From assembly GCF_900187615.1 (NCBI RefSeq), contig NZ_FYDO01000004.1:62001-126000 (forward strand): a stretch of 64,000 nt of DNA. Reading direction: 5' to 3'. The first letter of the stretch is position 1. Every line of letters begins with the position of its first letter. Under the pieces are notes generated by a model. The model was not told where the DNA came from, made no database searches, and saw nothing but the letters and a program-made list of their open reading frames with translations. Positions 17,621 to 25,490 of this stretch are shown one piece after another. This DNA is from Pseudomonas sp. Irchel s3f7 (GTDB lineage: Bacteria > Pseudomonadota > Gammaproteobacteria > Pseudomonadales > Pseudomonadaceae). Position numbers and translations under genes: made by a program.

Positions 17621-18441
17621 GAAATCGAGGTCTCGGCGTCTGCAGCTTGTACGATCGAACGCAGGCGCGTTTCGCGGCGTCGTCGGCAGGCATCACCAAA
17701 TGCCTTGAATATGTCGCGGGACAACGGGTCATCGTGCACGCGCATCTCCGGATGCCACTGCACCGCGAGGGCGAAGCTGCTGGCGCCCGTGACTGAAAAC
17801 GCCTCAATCAACCCGTCCGGTGCGGTGGCCTCGACCGTCAGGCCGGTCCCGAGCCTTGCGATGCCTTGATGGTGCAGGGAGTTGACTTGCGCATCATCCG
17901 TGCCTCGCAGCCGGGACAGCAGCCCACCCGCAGCAACCTTGATGCCGTGACTGTATTGGTACCACTCGACGATGGGGCGGGAATGGTCACCTTCGCGATG
18001 GTCAATGGCCCCGGGGCGCTGATGAACGGCACTGTCCAGCGTGCCACCCCAGGCAACGTTCATCTCCTGGAAACCTCGGCATATCCCCAATACCGGGACC
18101 CCCGCTTCGACCAGCCTTCTGACGAGCGGTAGAACCGTTGCGTCTCTGGCCAGATCCAGCGTCGAGACGTCCGGCGTGGCGGTGTCGCCGTAACGCAGCG
18201 GCGAAATATTTGACGGGCTGCCAGTGAGCACCAGCCCATCGATATTGGCCAGCAGGCTCTCGAAGTCAATGGCATCGGGATCAGCGGGCAGCGCCAGGGG
18301 CAGTGCGCAAGCCGTGCTCGCCACTGCGTCCACGTAACCGTGCAGCAAGGTATGCGCGGGATGTCCATAGCGATCCACGCGATCGGTGGCGATGGCAACA
18401 AGGGGTCTGGCGCCGTCCGCGAATAGTGGCGATCTGGTCAT
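17617..18441 (-). CDS. Gamma-glutamyl-GABA hydrolase-like class I amidotransferase (peptidase C26)
   Basis: The 274-residue protein has the PuuD-type glutamine-amidotransferase fold. The nucleophile elbow GICRGFQE puts the catalytic cysteine at 121, and QWHPE gives His230 and Glu232. PuuD cleaves gamma-glutamyl-GABA in putrescine use; relatives cleave other gamma-glutamyl amides. No puuA, puuB or puuC neighbour is present, so the substrate may differ. I chose ATG 18441 because CGGGAC precedes it; the frame stays open to 18525. It is the first gene of a four-gene minus-strand operon and is divergent from the LysR gene at 18550. Confidence 0.85.
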   Translation of the reverse strand: MTRSPLFADGARPLVAIATDRVDRYGHPAHTLLHGYVDAVASTACALPLALPADPDAIDFESLLANIDGLVLTGSPSNISPLRYGDTATPDVSTLDLARDATVLPLVRRLVEAGVPVLGICRGFQEMNVAWGGTLDSAVHQRPGAIDHREGDHSRPIVEWYQYSHGIKVAAGGLLSRLRGTDDAQVNSLHHQGIARLGTGLTVEATAPDGLIEAFSVTGASSFALAVQWHPEMRVHDDPLSRDIFKAFGDACRRRRETRLRSIVQAADAETSIS

Positions 18442-18502
18442 GATCAAGTCCCGTAGGGGTAAACGAAAACCCAGTCTATGAGATCGTTTAATCATGGTAA
18501 AT

Positions 18503-18528
18503 TGCATAATAAATTCTAATTTCATGCA
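18503..18528. promoter_or_regulatory. Candidate LysR operator in the divergent promoter
   Basis: TGCAT (18503-18507) and ATGCA (18524-18528) flank the near-palindrome AAATT-CT-AATTT (18511-18522). The included ATAAATTCTAAT is the reverse complement of the sequence at 16502-16513. The position between divergent LysR and hydrolase genes is typical of LysR binding sites. Confidence 0.5.
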
Positions 18529-18549
18529 TTAACTGCAAGTGAGAAACCC

Positions 18550-19479
18550 GTGAACACTCGACAGTTGCAGCACTTTCTCGCCCTGATGAACACCGGATCG
18601 CTCAGCGCTGCGGCCGATGCGGTGCACCTGAGTCAACCGGCGCTCTCCAGAAGTATCAAGGCGCTGGAGGACGAACTGCGGGTGTCGCTCTTTGACCGGA
18701 CTAATCGTCGATTGCACCCCACGCCATTCGCGATGGAATACCTCGAGCGGGCAAAGCGCATCGTTTTCGAGGAGCGTGAAGGGGCGCGAACGCTAAGCCT
18801 GATGAAGAATGGGGCTTATGGCCCGCTCGTGTTCGGCCTGGGCTCGTCGGTGGCCCATGACTTCCTGGCCTCGTTGATCCGGCAACTGCTTGCCACGGGC
18901 CCGGGCCTGAAGATCCAGGCTCAGGTGCACAGTACCGATGTGCTGCTCGATGCCCTGCAAAAGGAAAGGCTCGACTTCTTCATTGGTGACGTGGGTGCGG
19001 CCGCCCGCTACCCGGAGCTAATGGTCGAGCCTTTGTACACCTGCAGTTTTGGCTGGTTCGCCCGGGCCGGGCACCCGCTGGCCGGGCGCAAGGGCCTGAC
19101 CATGGATGACCTGAAAGAGCACCCGTTGATTGGCTCCGGATACATCAATGAGATGTTGGCAATGAAAATGGCCCATCTCTATGGCATGCAAATGCCCATC
19201 GAGACCAACTTTGCCGCGAGCATCAATAACATCGAGACGGCGCACGACCTCATTCTGAGTACCAACGCGCTTTTCCCCACCACCTTCCTCGCCATGATCA
19301 AACTGCTGAGGGAAAAGTCCGTCGCCATCCTTGATGTCCAGCCACCCTTTGAGTTGGACCTGACCCTGGGCATCGTGACGATCCGGCATCGAACACAGAC
19401 GCCCGCTGCGAAGCAGTCGTTCAACATCATCCGGTCGTATTTCCAGGAGGCGGAGCAGGAGATCGCGGCTTATCTATAG
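18550..19479 (+). CDS. LysR family transcriptional regulator
   Basis: The 309-residue protein has a clear winged helix (MNTRQLQHFLALMNTGSLSAAADAV, then QPALSRSIKALEDEL) and a LysR ligand-binding half. It starts at GTG 18550 with gtgag upstream. It is divergent from the four-gene hydrolase/transporter/porin operon, which it probably controls through the dyad at 18503-18528 and perhaps the related site before the transporter. The co-inducer would be the imported compound or its breakdown product. Confidence 0.9.
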   Translation: MNTRQLQHFLALMNTGSLSAAADAVHLSQPALSRSIKALEDELRVSLFDRTNRRLHPTPFAMEYLERAKRIVFEEREGARTLSLMKNGAYGPLVFGLGSSVAHDFLASLIRQLLATGPGLKIQAQVHSTDVLLDALQKERLDFFIGDVGAAARYPELMVEPLYTCSFGWFARAGHPLAGRKGLTMDDLKEHPLIGSGYINEMLAMKMAHLYGMQMPIETNFAASINNIETAHDLILSTNALFPTTFLAMIKLLREKSVAILDVQPPFELDLTLGIVTIRHRTQTPAAKQSFNIIRSYFQEAEQEIAAYL

Positions 19480-19614
19480 TCGTGCCTGACGGGGCGCATT
19501 ACCCACCACGGGTCCATACTGGTTGATTGCATCGACCCAAAAAGTGACTCAGACAGTCACTCGATCAACTGGACAGGGAATGGGAAGCGCTACAGAAATA
19601 CTGAGGAAACGAAA

Positions 19615-19863
19615 ATGAAAAAGCCATTGTGTTTCGTCATGCTGTTGCTGACGACAGGTCCCGTGCTGGCCGCCAGCGCGTCATCTGTCGCCGATACTCA
19701 GTACAAGTATGGGATGCACCTGGATATCGCCGAGGTGGTCTCGGTGACGGCAACGCCCGTTGAGGACGCAGTGTATCCGGCGACCATGGAGTACATCGAC
19801 CATCAAGGCCAGACGCAACGGCTTGCGTACATCCTGACGGACACCACTTGGGGCGGTCAGTAG
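19615..19863 (+). CDS. DUF2790 small secreted protein
   Basis: The 82-residue protein has a signal peptide (MKKPLCFVMLLLTTGPVLAA) and the DUF2790 core: YKYGMHLDIAEVVSV followed by a PATMEYIDHQGQ strand. This family is largely restricted to Pseudomonas, is periplasmic or secreted, and has no assigned function; members often respond to copper or stress. A gaggaaacgaaa ribosome site precedes the ATG. Nested dyads (AGTGACT 19543-19549 with AGTCACT 19555-19561, and outer TTGAT/ATCAA) lie 55-90 bp upstream and may terminate the LysR transcript or control this gene. Confidence 0.82.
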   Translation: MKKPLCFVMLLLTTGPVLAASASSVADTQYKYGMHLDIAEVVSVTATPVEDAVYPATMEYIDHQGQTQRLAYILTDTTWGGQ

Positions 19864-20192
19864 TTCTGGTCAGGTCGCGCGTCGCGATTGATGCGGGTGC
19901 ATGGAGTTGACCGGCAAGGTCGCGGCCGCCTTTGCTGCGTCGCCTGAATCAATGGGTAGTTGCGGTTACGCAACGCGACGTTGCGACCAGTATCAGAAAT
20001 GAGCATCGAGAAAGTGAGTTTCAAGAAGGGTCAACACTCAGACCTTTGGCTATTCAGGCACCGCCCTCCAGAACTTTTCTCTGTTTATCGGTCTATGTGG
20101 ATAGGCACATCCGCTCCGTCAGCACGCCCCCACAGGCTGACCTCTGTCAGATGGCCACATGCCCAATTGTCAATCAGAGGTTGTCTTCGCTC
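19864..20192. other. Intergenic region without a recognisable gene
   Basis: This is 329 bp between the DUF2790 gene and the next secreted protein. Short frames are present without ribosome sites or family resemblance. I see no repeat or convincing promoter in it. Confidence 0.4.
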
Positions 20193-20594
20193 ATGAAATT
20201 CCATGTCCCCCGGATGGTGCTCCTCGGCCTGTTCGCGTTCGCGGCAGTGGGCTCGGCATCAGCCACACAGTTGAAGACGTCAACCCCTGTTTTCGCCACT
20301 GAGGTCGCAGCCGTTCAGGCTCCGCTCCAGCCCGCCAGCAATCCTTGGCCGACCTTGGCCAGTATGGCTGGCACGCAACAAGCGCCTTTACTTGCCCATG
20401 ACGACCGCCGGTACTGGCATGACGGCCACTGGCATGATCGCAGAGACGATTGGCGCCGGGACGACTGGCGTAGAGATAAATGGCGTAGAGAACAAGCCCG
20501 CCGAGAAGCCGAACGCCATCGTGATTGGGAACGCCACCAGGATCGGGCCATGCGGCACCGTTACGAGGACGACCGCCGTTACTATCGCCGCTAG
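20193..20594 (+). CDS. Small secreted Arg/Asp/Trp/His-rich protein of unknown function
   Basis: The 133-residue protein starts at ATG 20193 with a signal peptide ending near GSASA. The middle is Pro/Ala-rich. From about residue 70 it is highly charged: HDDRRYWHDGHWHDRR, then the hexapeptide-like repeats RRDDW, RRDDW, RRDKW, and a basic helix to the C-terminus. It should be periplasmic or exported. The repeat may have grown by duplication of a gattggcgccgg-type unit. No function is known to me; similar His/Trp/Arg-rich proteins are frequent near stress or envelope genes. Confidence 0.6.
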   Translation: MKFHVPRMVLLGLFAFAAVGSASATQLKTSTPVFATEVAAVQAPLQPASNPWPTLASMAGTQQAPLLAHDDRRYWHDGHWHDRRDDWRRDDWRRDKWRREQARREAERHRDWERHQDRAMRHRYEDDRRYYRR

Positions 20595-20835
20595 TGCAAA
20601 GTGCCGCGCTCTTTCCAAGCCGATGCTCAACTGCGAAAGGCCTTATCTAAGCAGGGTCTATTGCTGCTCTTTATGCAGGACAGCAATCGGCCAAAATGGC
20701 CGGTGGTCGTTGCATGACGATTGTCGCCGGTGTTTGGCTAAGCTTAATAAATCAGGGTGAAATCAAAACTTAATCAATAGCGGCCATCAACGGATCTGGA
20801 TTGGCATCCAGGCGGCACTCCAAAGGGAGACGGCT

Positions 20836-21126
20836 ATGTATGCAGTGATAAGAACCTACTTGGGTACCGGAGCAAAAGAGCTTTTCCAGCGGTTGGAAGA
20901 GCGCCATGTCGACGTCGAAGCGACCCTGCGCACAGTGCCAGGCCTCGTCAGCTACACACTGTTGAATACGGGTGATGGCGGCACGTCGGTAACGGTTTGC
21001 ACGGACAAGGCCGGCAGTGATGCGAGCCTGAAAGTCGCGCGTGAATGGGTTCAGAAAAATGCATCGAACATCCACGCAAACCCGCCGATCGTAACGGAAG
21101 GTCCGGTCATTGTGCAGATCAGCTAG
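20836..21126 (+). CDS. Small ABM-like (dimeric alpha-beta barrel) protein
   Basis: The 96-residue protein starts at ATG 20836 after an aagggaga-type ribosome site. MYAVIRTYLGTGAKELFQRLEE, then VPGLVSYTLLNTGDGGTSVTVC and a REWVQKN helix, follow the pattern of the antibiotic-biosynthesis-monooxygenase-like ferredoxin fold. Such proteins range from heme-degrading enzymes to inert dimers. No catalytic signature can be named here. The next gene lies 136 bp downstream in the same direction. Confidence 0.6.
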   Translation: MYAVIRTYLGTGAKELFQRLEERHVDVEATLRTVPGLVSYTLLNTGDGGTSVTVCTDKAGSDASLKVAREWVQKNASNIHANPPIVTEGPVIVQIS

Positions 21127-21262
21127 CGGCCATTCCGCAGGGTGGTGAGTGCTATACTTTTTTCAGATTGCATGAGATGTGCAACAACGTTCCCCACAGT
21201 ACAGCTACCGACTGCTGCAGGACAGAGGAGGTCTACAGCAAACCCGAAACGGGAGGTGTGGC

Positions 21263-21823
21263 ATGAACCGACACTATTACATCAGTGACAATCTCAACGA
21301 TCTTGAAACCGTGGAATATGAACTGGAAGCCAGCGGCATCAATTCCGAACAGATCCATGTACTCAGTAAAAAAGTTGCTGATGTAGAAGACCATCACCTC
21401 CACGAGATCAGCTCGTTAATGGAACAGGATGCGGTTCACTCGGGTGAGATTGGTGCGGTGATCGGTGTGCCGCTCGCGGCGCTGGTCCTGGGTGGCGCCT
21501 ATTGGATGGGCTGGACCGAATCCGCCGCAGGCTGGATGCCCTTTATCTTCCTTGCCATTGTTGTATTGGGCTTCTGCGTCTGGGAAGGCGGTTTTTTTGG
21601 CTTCCAGGTGCCGAACACTCACTTCCGCAATTTCAAACAGGCCGTAAAAGACGGCAAACATATCTTCTTCGTGGATGTTGAACCGAGTCAGGAATCCGTA
21701 CTGGACCAAGTCATCAAACAGCATCCGAAGCTGAAGCTCGCCGGCACGGGAACGGCAGCCCCCCACTGGACAGTGGCCTGGCAGCACAAATGGCATCAGT
21801 TCAAGCGAGTGATATCGGGTTAG
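21263..21823 (+). CDS. Conserved inner-membrane protein with two membrane helices
   Basis: The 186-residue protein starts at ATG 21263 after the strong ribosome site gggaggtg. The N-terminal cytoplasmic part (MNRHYYISDNLNDLETVEYELEASGI) resembles the small alpha/beta domain of proteins annotated as magnesium-transporter-like or DUF1269-like in Pseudomonas. Two hydrophobic helices (about residues 70-90 and 93-110) follow, then a soluble tail. It ends 30 bp before the convergent oxidase operon. The function is unknown. Confidence 0.65.
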   Translation: MNRHYYISDNLNDLETVEYELEASGINSEQIHVLSKKVADVEDHHLHEISSLMEQDAVHSGEIGAVIGVPLAALVLGGAYWMGWTESAAGWMPFIFLAIVVLGFCVWEGGFFGFQVPNTHFRNFKQAVKDGKHIFFVDVEPSQESVLDQVIKQHPKLKLAGTGTAAPHWTVAWQHKWHQFKRVISG

Positions 21824-21853
21824 CATCTGGAGACAAGGTCATCCGAACGTTGC

Positions 21854-22171
21854 TCACTGGCCAAAGAAAATGCCCCGGCTGAGGAAAATATAGTCTGCCT
21901 CGGTGGCCATCAGCCCGATGAGCACCAGTAAACACAACGGTGGCACCAGTATGGCGTAGACCAAGGCCAGGCGCTCCCATGCCATGTGCATGAAGATGGA
22001 GACAATCAAACCCGCCTTCAACAACATGAAAGTGATAATCAGGGACCACCGAAGGTAGCCTTGGAAGTGGAAGTAATCGACCAGGTACGACAGCGTACTG
22101 AGGACGAATAACAGCCCCCAGATCTTGAGGTACAAACTGATTGGATGTTGCTGGCCCTGAGCAAGTGCCAT
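21854..22171 (-). CDS. Cytochrome c oxidase subunit IV family protein
   Basis: The 105-residue protein has three membrane helices (about 13-32, 38-60 and 70-92) and the prokaryotic subunit IV pattern, including LIITFMLLKAGLIVSIFMHM. It starts at ATG 22171 after GAGGAGC, 13 bp after the upstream subunit III gene. Subunit IV helps assembly and stability of heme-copper oxidases and carries no metal. It is the last gene of the minus-strand oxidase operon. Confidence 0.8.
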   Translation of the reverse strand: MALAQGQQHPISLYLKIWGLLFVLSTLSYLVDYFHFQGYLRWSLIITFMLLKAGLIVSIFMHMAWERLALVYAILVPPLCLLVLIGLMATEADYIFLSRGIFFGQ

Positions 22172-22184
22172 CACTCGTGCTCCT

Positions 22185-22889
22185 CTACCATAAATAGAAG
22201 AATGCAAAAATAAATACCCACACCAAATCCACGAAGTGCCAGTAAAGCCCGGCTATCTCGACGTTCTGATAGTTTCCGGAGCGCTCATAATCTCCACGCC
22301 ATACCTTCAGCGCCACAATGCTGAGGTAGAGAGCGCCGATTGACACATGCAGTCCGTGAAAACCGGTAATCATGAAAAAGCAGGCACCAAACTGCGCCGC
22401 GCCCATGGGGTTCCCCCAGGGACGCACCCCTTCTGCGATGAGCTTGGTCCATTCAAACGCCTGCATGCCGACGAAAGTCACCCCCAGGGCAGCGGTTGCC
22501 AGCATCAGCGCCGTGGTTTTCGCGCGATCACGCCGATAGGCGAAATTGACGGCCATGGCCATGGTGCCGCTGCTACTGATCAGCACAAAGGTCATGATGG
22601 CGATCAGAATAAGCGGGATTTCCTTGCCGCCGATCGTCAATGCGAACACTTCACTGGGGTTCGGCCAGGCGCTGGTGATGGTCATGCGTACCGACATGTA
22701 GCCGGTCAGGAAACAGGTGAAAATAAACGTGTCGCTGAGCAGGAATATCCACATCATCGCCTTGCCCCAAGGCACCTGCTTGAAGGCCTCTTTATCCGAG
22801 GACCAATCGCTGGCGATGCCCTGCCATCCCGGTGCAGGCGGCGTACCTGATGGACTGGACTCGGCTTGGGCTTGTGGGTGCAATGCCAT
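22185..22889 (-). CDS. coxC: Cytochrome c oxidase subunit III (second copy)
   Basis: The 234-residue protein has the CoxC fold: WGKAMMWIFLLSDTFIFTCFLTGY near residue 40, FVGMQAFEWTKLI in the middle, FFMITGFHGLHVSIGALYL near 168-188 and the terminal NVEIAGLYWHFVDLVWVFIF. Subunit III binds lipids, keeps the active site stable and carries no redox metal. It follows another subunit III-like gene by a 6-bp gap, so this operon encodes two such subunits. Confidence 0.88.
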   Translation of the reverse strand: MALHPQAQAESSPSGTPPAPGWQGIASDWSSDKEAFKQVPWGKAMMWIFLLSDTFIFTCFLTGYMSVRMTITSAWPNPSEVFALTIGGKEIPLILIAIMTFVLISSSGTMAMAVNFAYRRDRAKTTALMLATAALGVTFVGMQAFEWTKLIAEGVRPWGNPMGAAQFGACFFMITGFHGLHVSIGALYLSIVALKVWRGDYERSGNYQNVEIAGLYWHFVDLVWVFIFAFFYLW

Positions 22890-22895
22890 GGCTGT

Positions 22896-23588
22896 TCACC
22901 TCAGGCCGCAGAATCTGGCGATGGCTTCATAGGTTTGCGGCGTGCTGGCCAGCAGCGCGAAGAGCACGAACCAAAGGCCCAGCAAGTAATGCCAATAGAT
23001 GGCACAGAGCTCTACGCTGGCGCTGAGTTGTGCCAGTGGCACATGCCGCAAAAATTTAGCGACGGTCCAGCACCAGACGATCAGCCCGCCCAGCACATGG
23101 AGCCCATGCAGACTGGTCAAAAGGTAGAAGAAACTGTTGGCCGGATTGCTGGCGACAGCGTAGCCCCAGGCGACAAACTGCTGCCAGAGCCAGAGTTGCC
23201 CCGCCAGAAAGGCAATGGCAAACACGCCCCCCAATGTAAAACCAATGACCGTTGCGCCCCGCCTTGCCTGTCGGGCGGCCATGCGCGAGCACTGCAGTGC
23301 GATGCAACTCAATACCAGAAAAGCCGAATTCAACCAGAGCGGCCAGAGATCGCCTAACGGCGCCCAAGGCTCTGTCAGGGGGCGCCAGTCGGTCATTTGT
23401 GAACGGGCAATAAAGGCAATCAGAAAGAGGAAAAATAACGAACTCACCACCACCAGAAACAAGCGCAGGCCTACCTTCGCGGTTTGCCTTCTATCGGCAA
23501 CCTCGGCGCCCTGAACACCCTCAGGGTCGCGACTCCAACTGCCGCCGGGATCAGCGCCACCGATGTTTCTCAATAGCAGCCTGTTCAT
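22896..23588 (-). CDS. Subunit III-like protein of heme-copper oxidase (first copy)
   Basis: The 230-residue protein has five to six membrane helices. FYLLTSLHGLHVLGGLIVW near residue 145 and AIYWHYLLGLWFVLFALLA near 200 match the end of CoxC proteins, whereas the N-terminal 45 residues are soluble and diverged. It overlaps the CoxA stop by 4 bp and is followed 6 bp later by a second, more standard subunit III gene. Two subunit III genes in tandem also occur in some quinol and cytochrome c oxidase operons, where they may together form the seven-helix subunit. Confidence 0.78.
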   Translation of the reverse strand: MNRLLLRNIGGADPGGSWSRDPEGVQGAEVADRRQTAKVGLRLFLVVVSSLFFLFLIAFIARSQMTDWRPLTEPWAPLGDLWPLWLNSAFLVLSCIALQCSRMAARQARRGATVIGFTLGGVFAIAFLAGQLWLWQQFVAWGYAVASNPANSFFYLLTSLHGLHVLGGLIVWCWTVAKFLRHVPLAQLSASVELCAIYWHYLLGLWFVLFALLASTPQTYEAIARFCGLR

Positions 23589-25360
23589 GTCTTGATGTCC
23601 GCTATTTTAGGTCCGGCACTGAGTTGCCGCATGTGCTCCAGCGCCTCGGCGGAAACCGTTTGCGGCACAAAATCCTGCTCGATCCCCGGCACACTGTAGT
23701 CATAGGCCCAGCGATGCACGACCGGCAATTTCTCTCCCCAGTTACCGTGTTTCGGCGGGGTGTCCGGTGTTTGCCATTCCAGGCTGGCCGCGCCCCAGGG
23801 ATTACTGCCTGCGGGTTTGCCCTTGAATGCGCTCCAGGTCAGGTTGAACAGAAACAGCAGCTGAGAAACGCCGACCGTCAATGCGACCACCGTAATGAAA
23901 GCATTCAAGTCTTGCGCGGACTGCGGGATGAAGGCGTAGTTTTCATAGGCGTAATAGCGACGTGGCATGCCCTGGAATCCCAGGTAGTGCATGGGGAAGA
24001 AGATGGCGTAGGTGCCCAGAAAGGTAATCCAGAAATGCAGCTTGCCCAGGGTGTCATTCCACATGCGCCCGGTGACTTTCGGGAACCAGTGATAAATGGC
24101 ACCGAACACCACCAGGACCGGGGCGACCCCCATGACCATATGAAAATGGGCCACGACGAAATAGGTGTCCGAGAGCGGGATGTCCACGATCACATTGCCG
24201 AGAAACAACCCGGTCAGACCACCGACCAGGAAGGTGACGATAAAGGCCAGGGCAAACAGCATCGGCACGGTCAGATGGATGTCGCCGCGCCACAGGGTCA
24301 GTACCCAGTTATAGACTTTCAGCGCGGTCGGCACTGCGATGATCAACGTGGTGACGGCGAAGAAGAAGCCAAAGTACGGGTTCATTCCGCTGACATACAT
24401 ATGGTGCGCCCAGACCACAAAACTCAGTACGCCAATCGCAATAATGGCCCACACCATCATTCGGTAACCGAAGATGTTTTTACGCGCATGGGTACTGATC
24501 AAGTCGGAGACCAGACCAAACGCAGGGAGCGCAACGATGTAGACCTCCGGGTGGCCGAAGAACCAGAACAGGTGCTGGAACAATATCGGGCTGCCACCCT
24601 GGTGATCGAGCTGCTGCCCCAGCGAAATCATCGTCGGCATGAAGAAACTGGTGCCCAACAGCTTGTCGAACAGCATCATCACCGCACTGACAAACAACGC
24701 CGGGAACGCCAGCAAGGCCATGATCGAGGCCATGAAGATGCCCCATACCGAGAGCGGCATGCGAAACAAGGTCATGCCGTGCGTGCGCGCCTGCAACACC
24801 GTGGTGACGTAGTTCAACCCGCCCATGGTGGCCGCGACAATGAAAATCGCCAGTGAGACAAGCATCAGGACAATGCCCCACTCCACCCCCGGTGTGCCCT
24901 GGGTAATGGACTGTGGCGGATAGAGCGTCCAACCGGAACCGGTCGGGCCGCCAGGGACAAAAAAACTGCTGAGCAACACCACTACCGCCACCAGGTAAAA
25001 CCAGTAGCTGAGCATGTTGACGTAGGGGAAGACCATGTCGCGGGCGCCCACCATCAGCGGGATCAGATAGTTGCCGAAGCCACCCAGAAACAACGCCGTG
25101 AGCAAGTAAATGACCATGATCATGCCGTGCATGGTCATCGCCTGATAGTAAGTACTGGCATCCATGAACGCCAAACTGCCGGGGAAGCCAATCTGCATGC
25201 GCATCAAGCCGGACAACACCAGAGCGATGAGCCCCACGAAGATCGCCGTCAACGAATATTGAATGGCTATGACCTTGTGGTCCTGACTCCAGATGTACTT
25301 GGTCAGGAAACTCTTGGGCTCGTGCAGTGCTTCTGTTTCGGCTTGCTCCGCATAGGCCAT
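23585..25360 (-). CDS. coxA: Cytochrome c oxidase subunit I
   Basis: The 591-residue catalytic subunit carries heme a, heme a3 and CuB. MHGMIMVIYLLTALFLGGFGNYL holds a heme a ligand; HPEVYI has the His-Tyr cross-link; WAHHMYVSGM contains the CuB histidines; HFHMVMGV contains the heme a3 and heme a histidines. About twelve membrane helices are present. I chose ATG 25360 because AGGAGG lies 8 nt upstream, although the frame extends to 25450. It lies between the subunit II and subunit III genes. With the cytochrome c-fused subunit II, the enzyme is a caa3-type oxidase that reduces oxygen at the inner membrane. Confidence 0.96.
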   Translation of the reverse strand: MAYAEQAETEALHEPKSFLTKYIWSQDHKVIAIQYSLTAIFVGLIALVLSGLMRMQIGFPGSLAFMDASTYYQAMTMHGMIMVIYLLTALFLGGFGNYLIPLMVGARDMVFPYVNMLSYWFYLVAVVVLLSSFFVPGGPTGSGWTLYPPQSITQGTPGVEWGIVLMLVSLAIFIVAATMGGLNYVTTVLQARTHGMTLFRMPLSVWGIFMASIMALLAFPALFVSAVMMLFDKLLGTSFFMPTMISLGQQLDHQGGSPILFQHLFWFFGHPEVYIVALPAFGLVSDLISTHARKNIFGYRMMVWAIIAIGVLSFVVWAHHMYVSGMNPYFGFFFAVTTLIIAVPTALKVYNWVLTLWRGDIHLTVPMLFALAFIVTFLVGGLTGLFLGNVIVDIPLSDTYFVVAHFHMVMGVAPVLVVFGAIYHWFPKVTGRMWNDTLGKLHFWITFLGTYAIFFPMHYLGFQGMPRRYYAYENYAFIPQSAQDLNAFITVVALTVGVSQLLFLFNLTWSAFKGKPAGSNPWGAASLEWQTPDTPPKHGNWGEKLPVVHRWAYDYSVPGIEQDFVPQTVSAEALEHMRQLSAGPKIADIKT

Positions 25361-25490
25361 CACGTCATCCTCCTGCCGAAGTTTCAGTGTATTTCTGGCT
25401 GCTTTACGGCTACTTCCCTGGCTCCGCCTTGTTTGCGTCAGCGTCAGCATTCGCGTTGGATTTGATAGAAATTATTAGGGCTTTCAGCTC

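Noticed and set aside
20688-20702. Small hairpin CGGCCA-AAA-TGGCCG after the secreted repeat protein
   Set aside because: The stem is short and no T-run follows, so it could be chance in GC-rich DNA.
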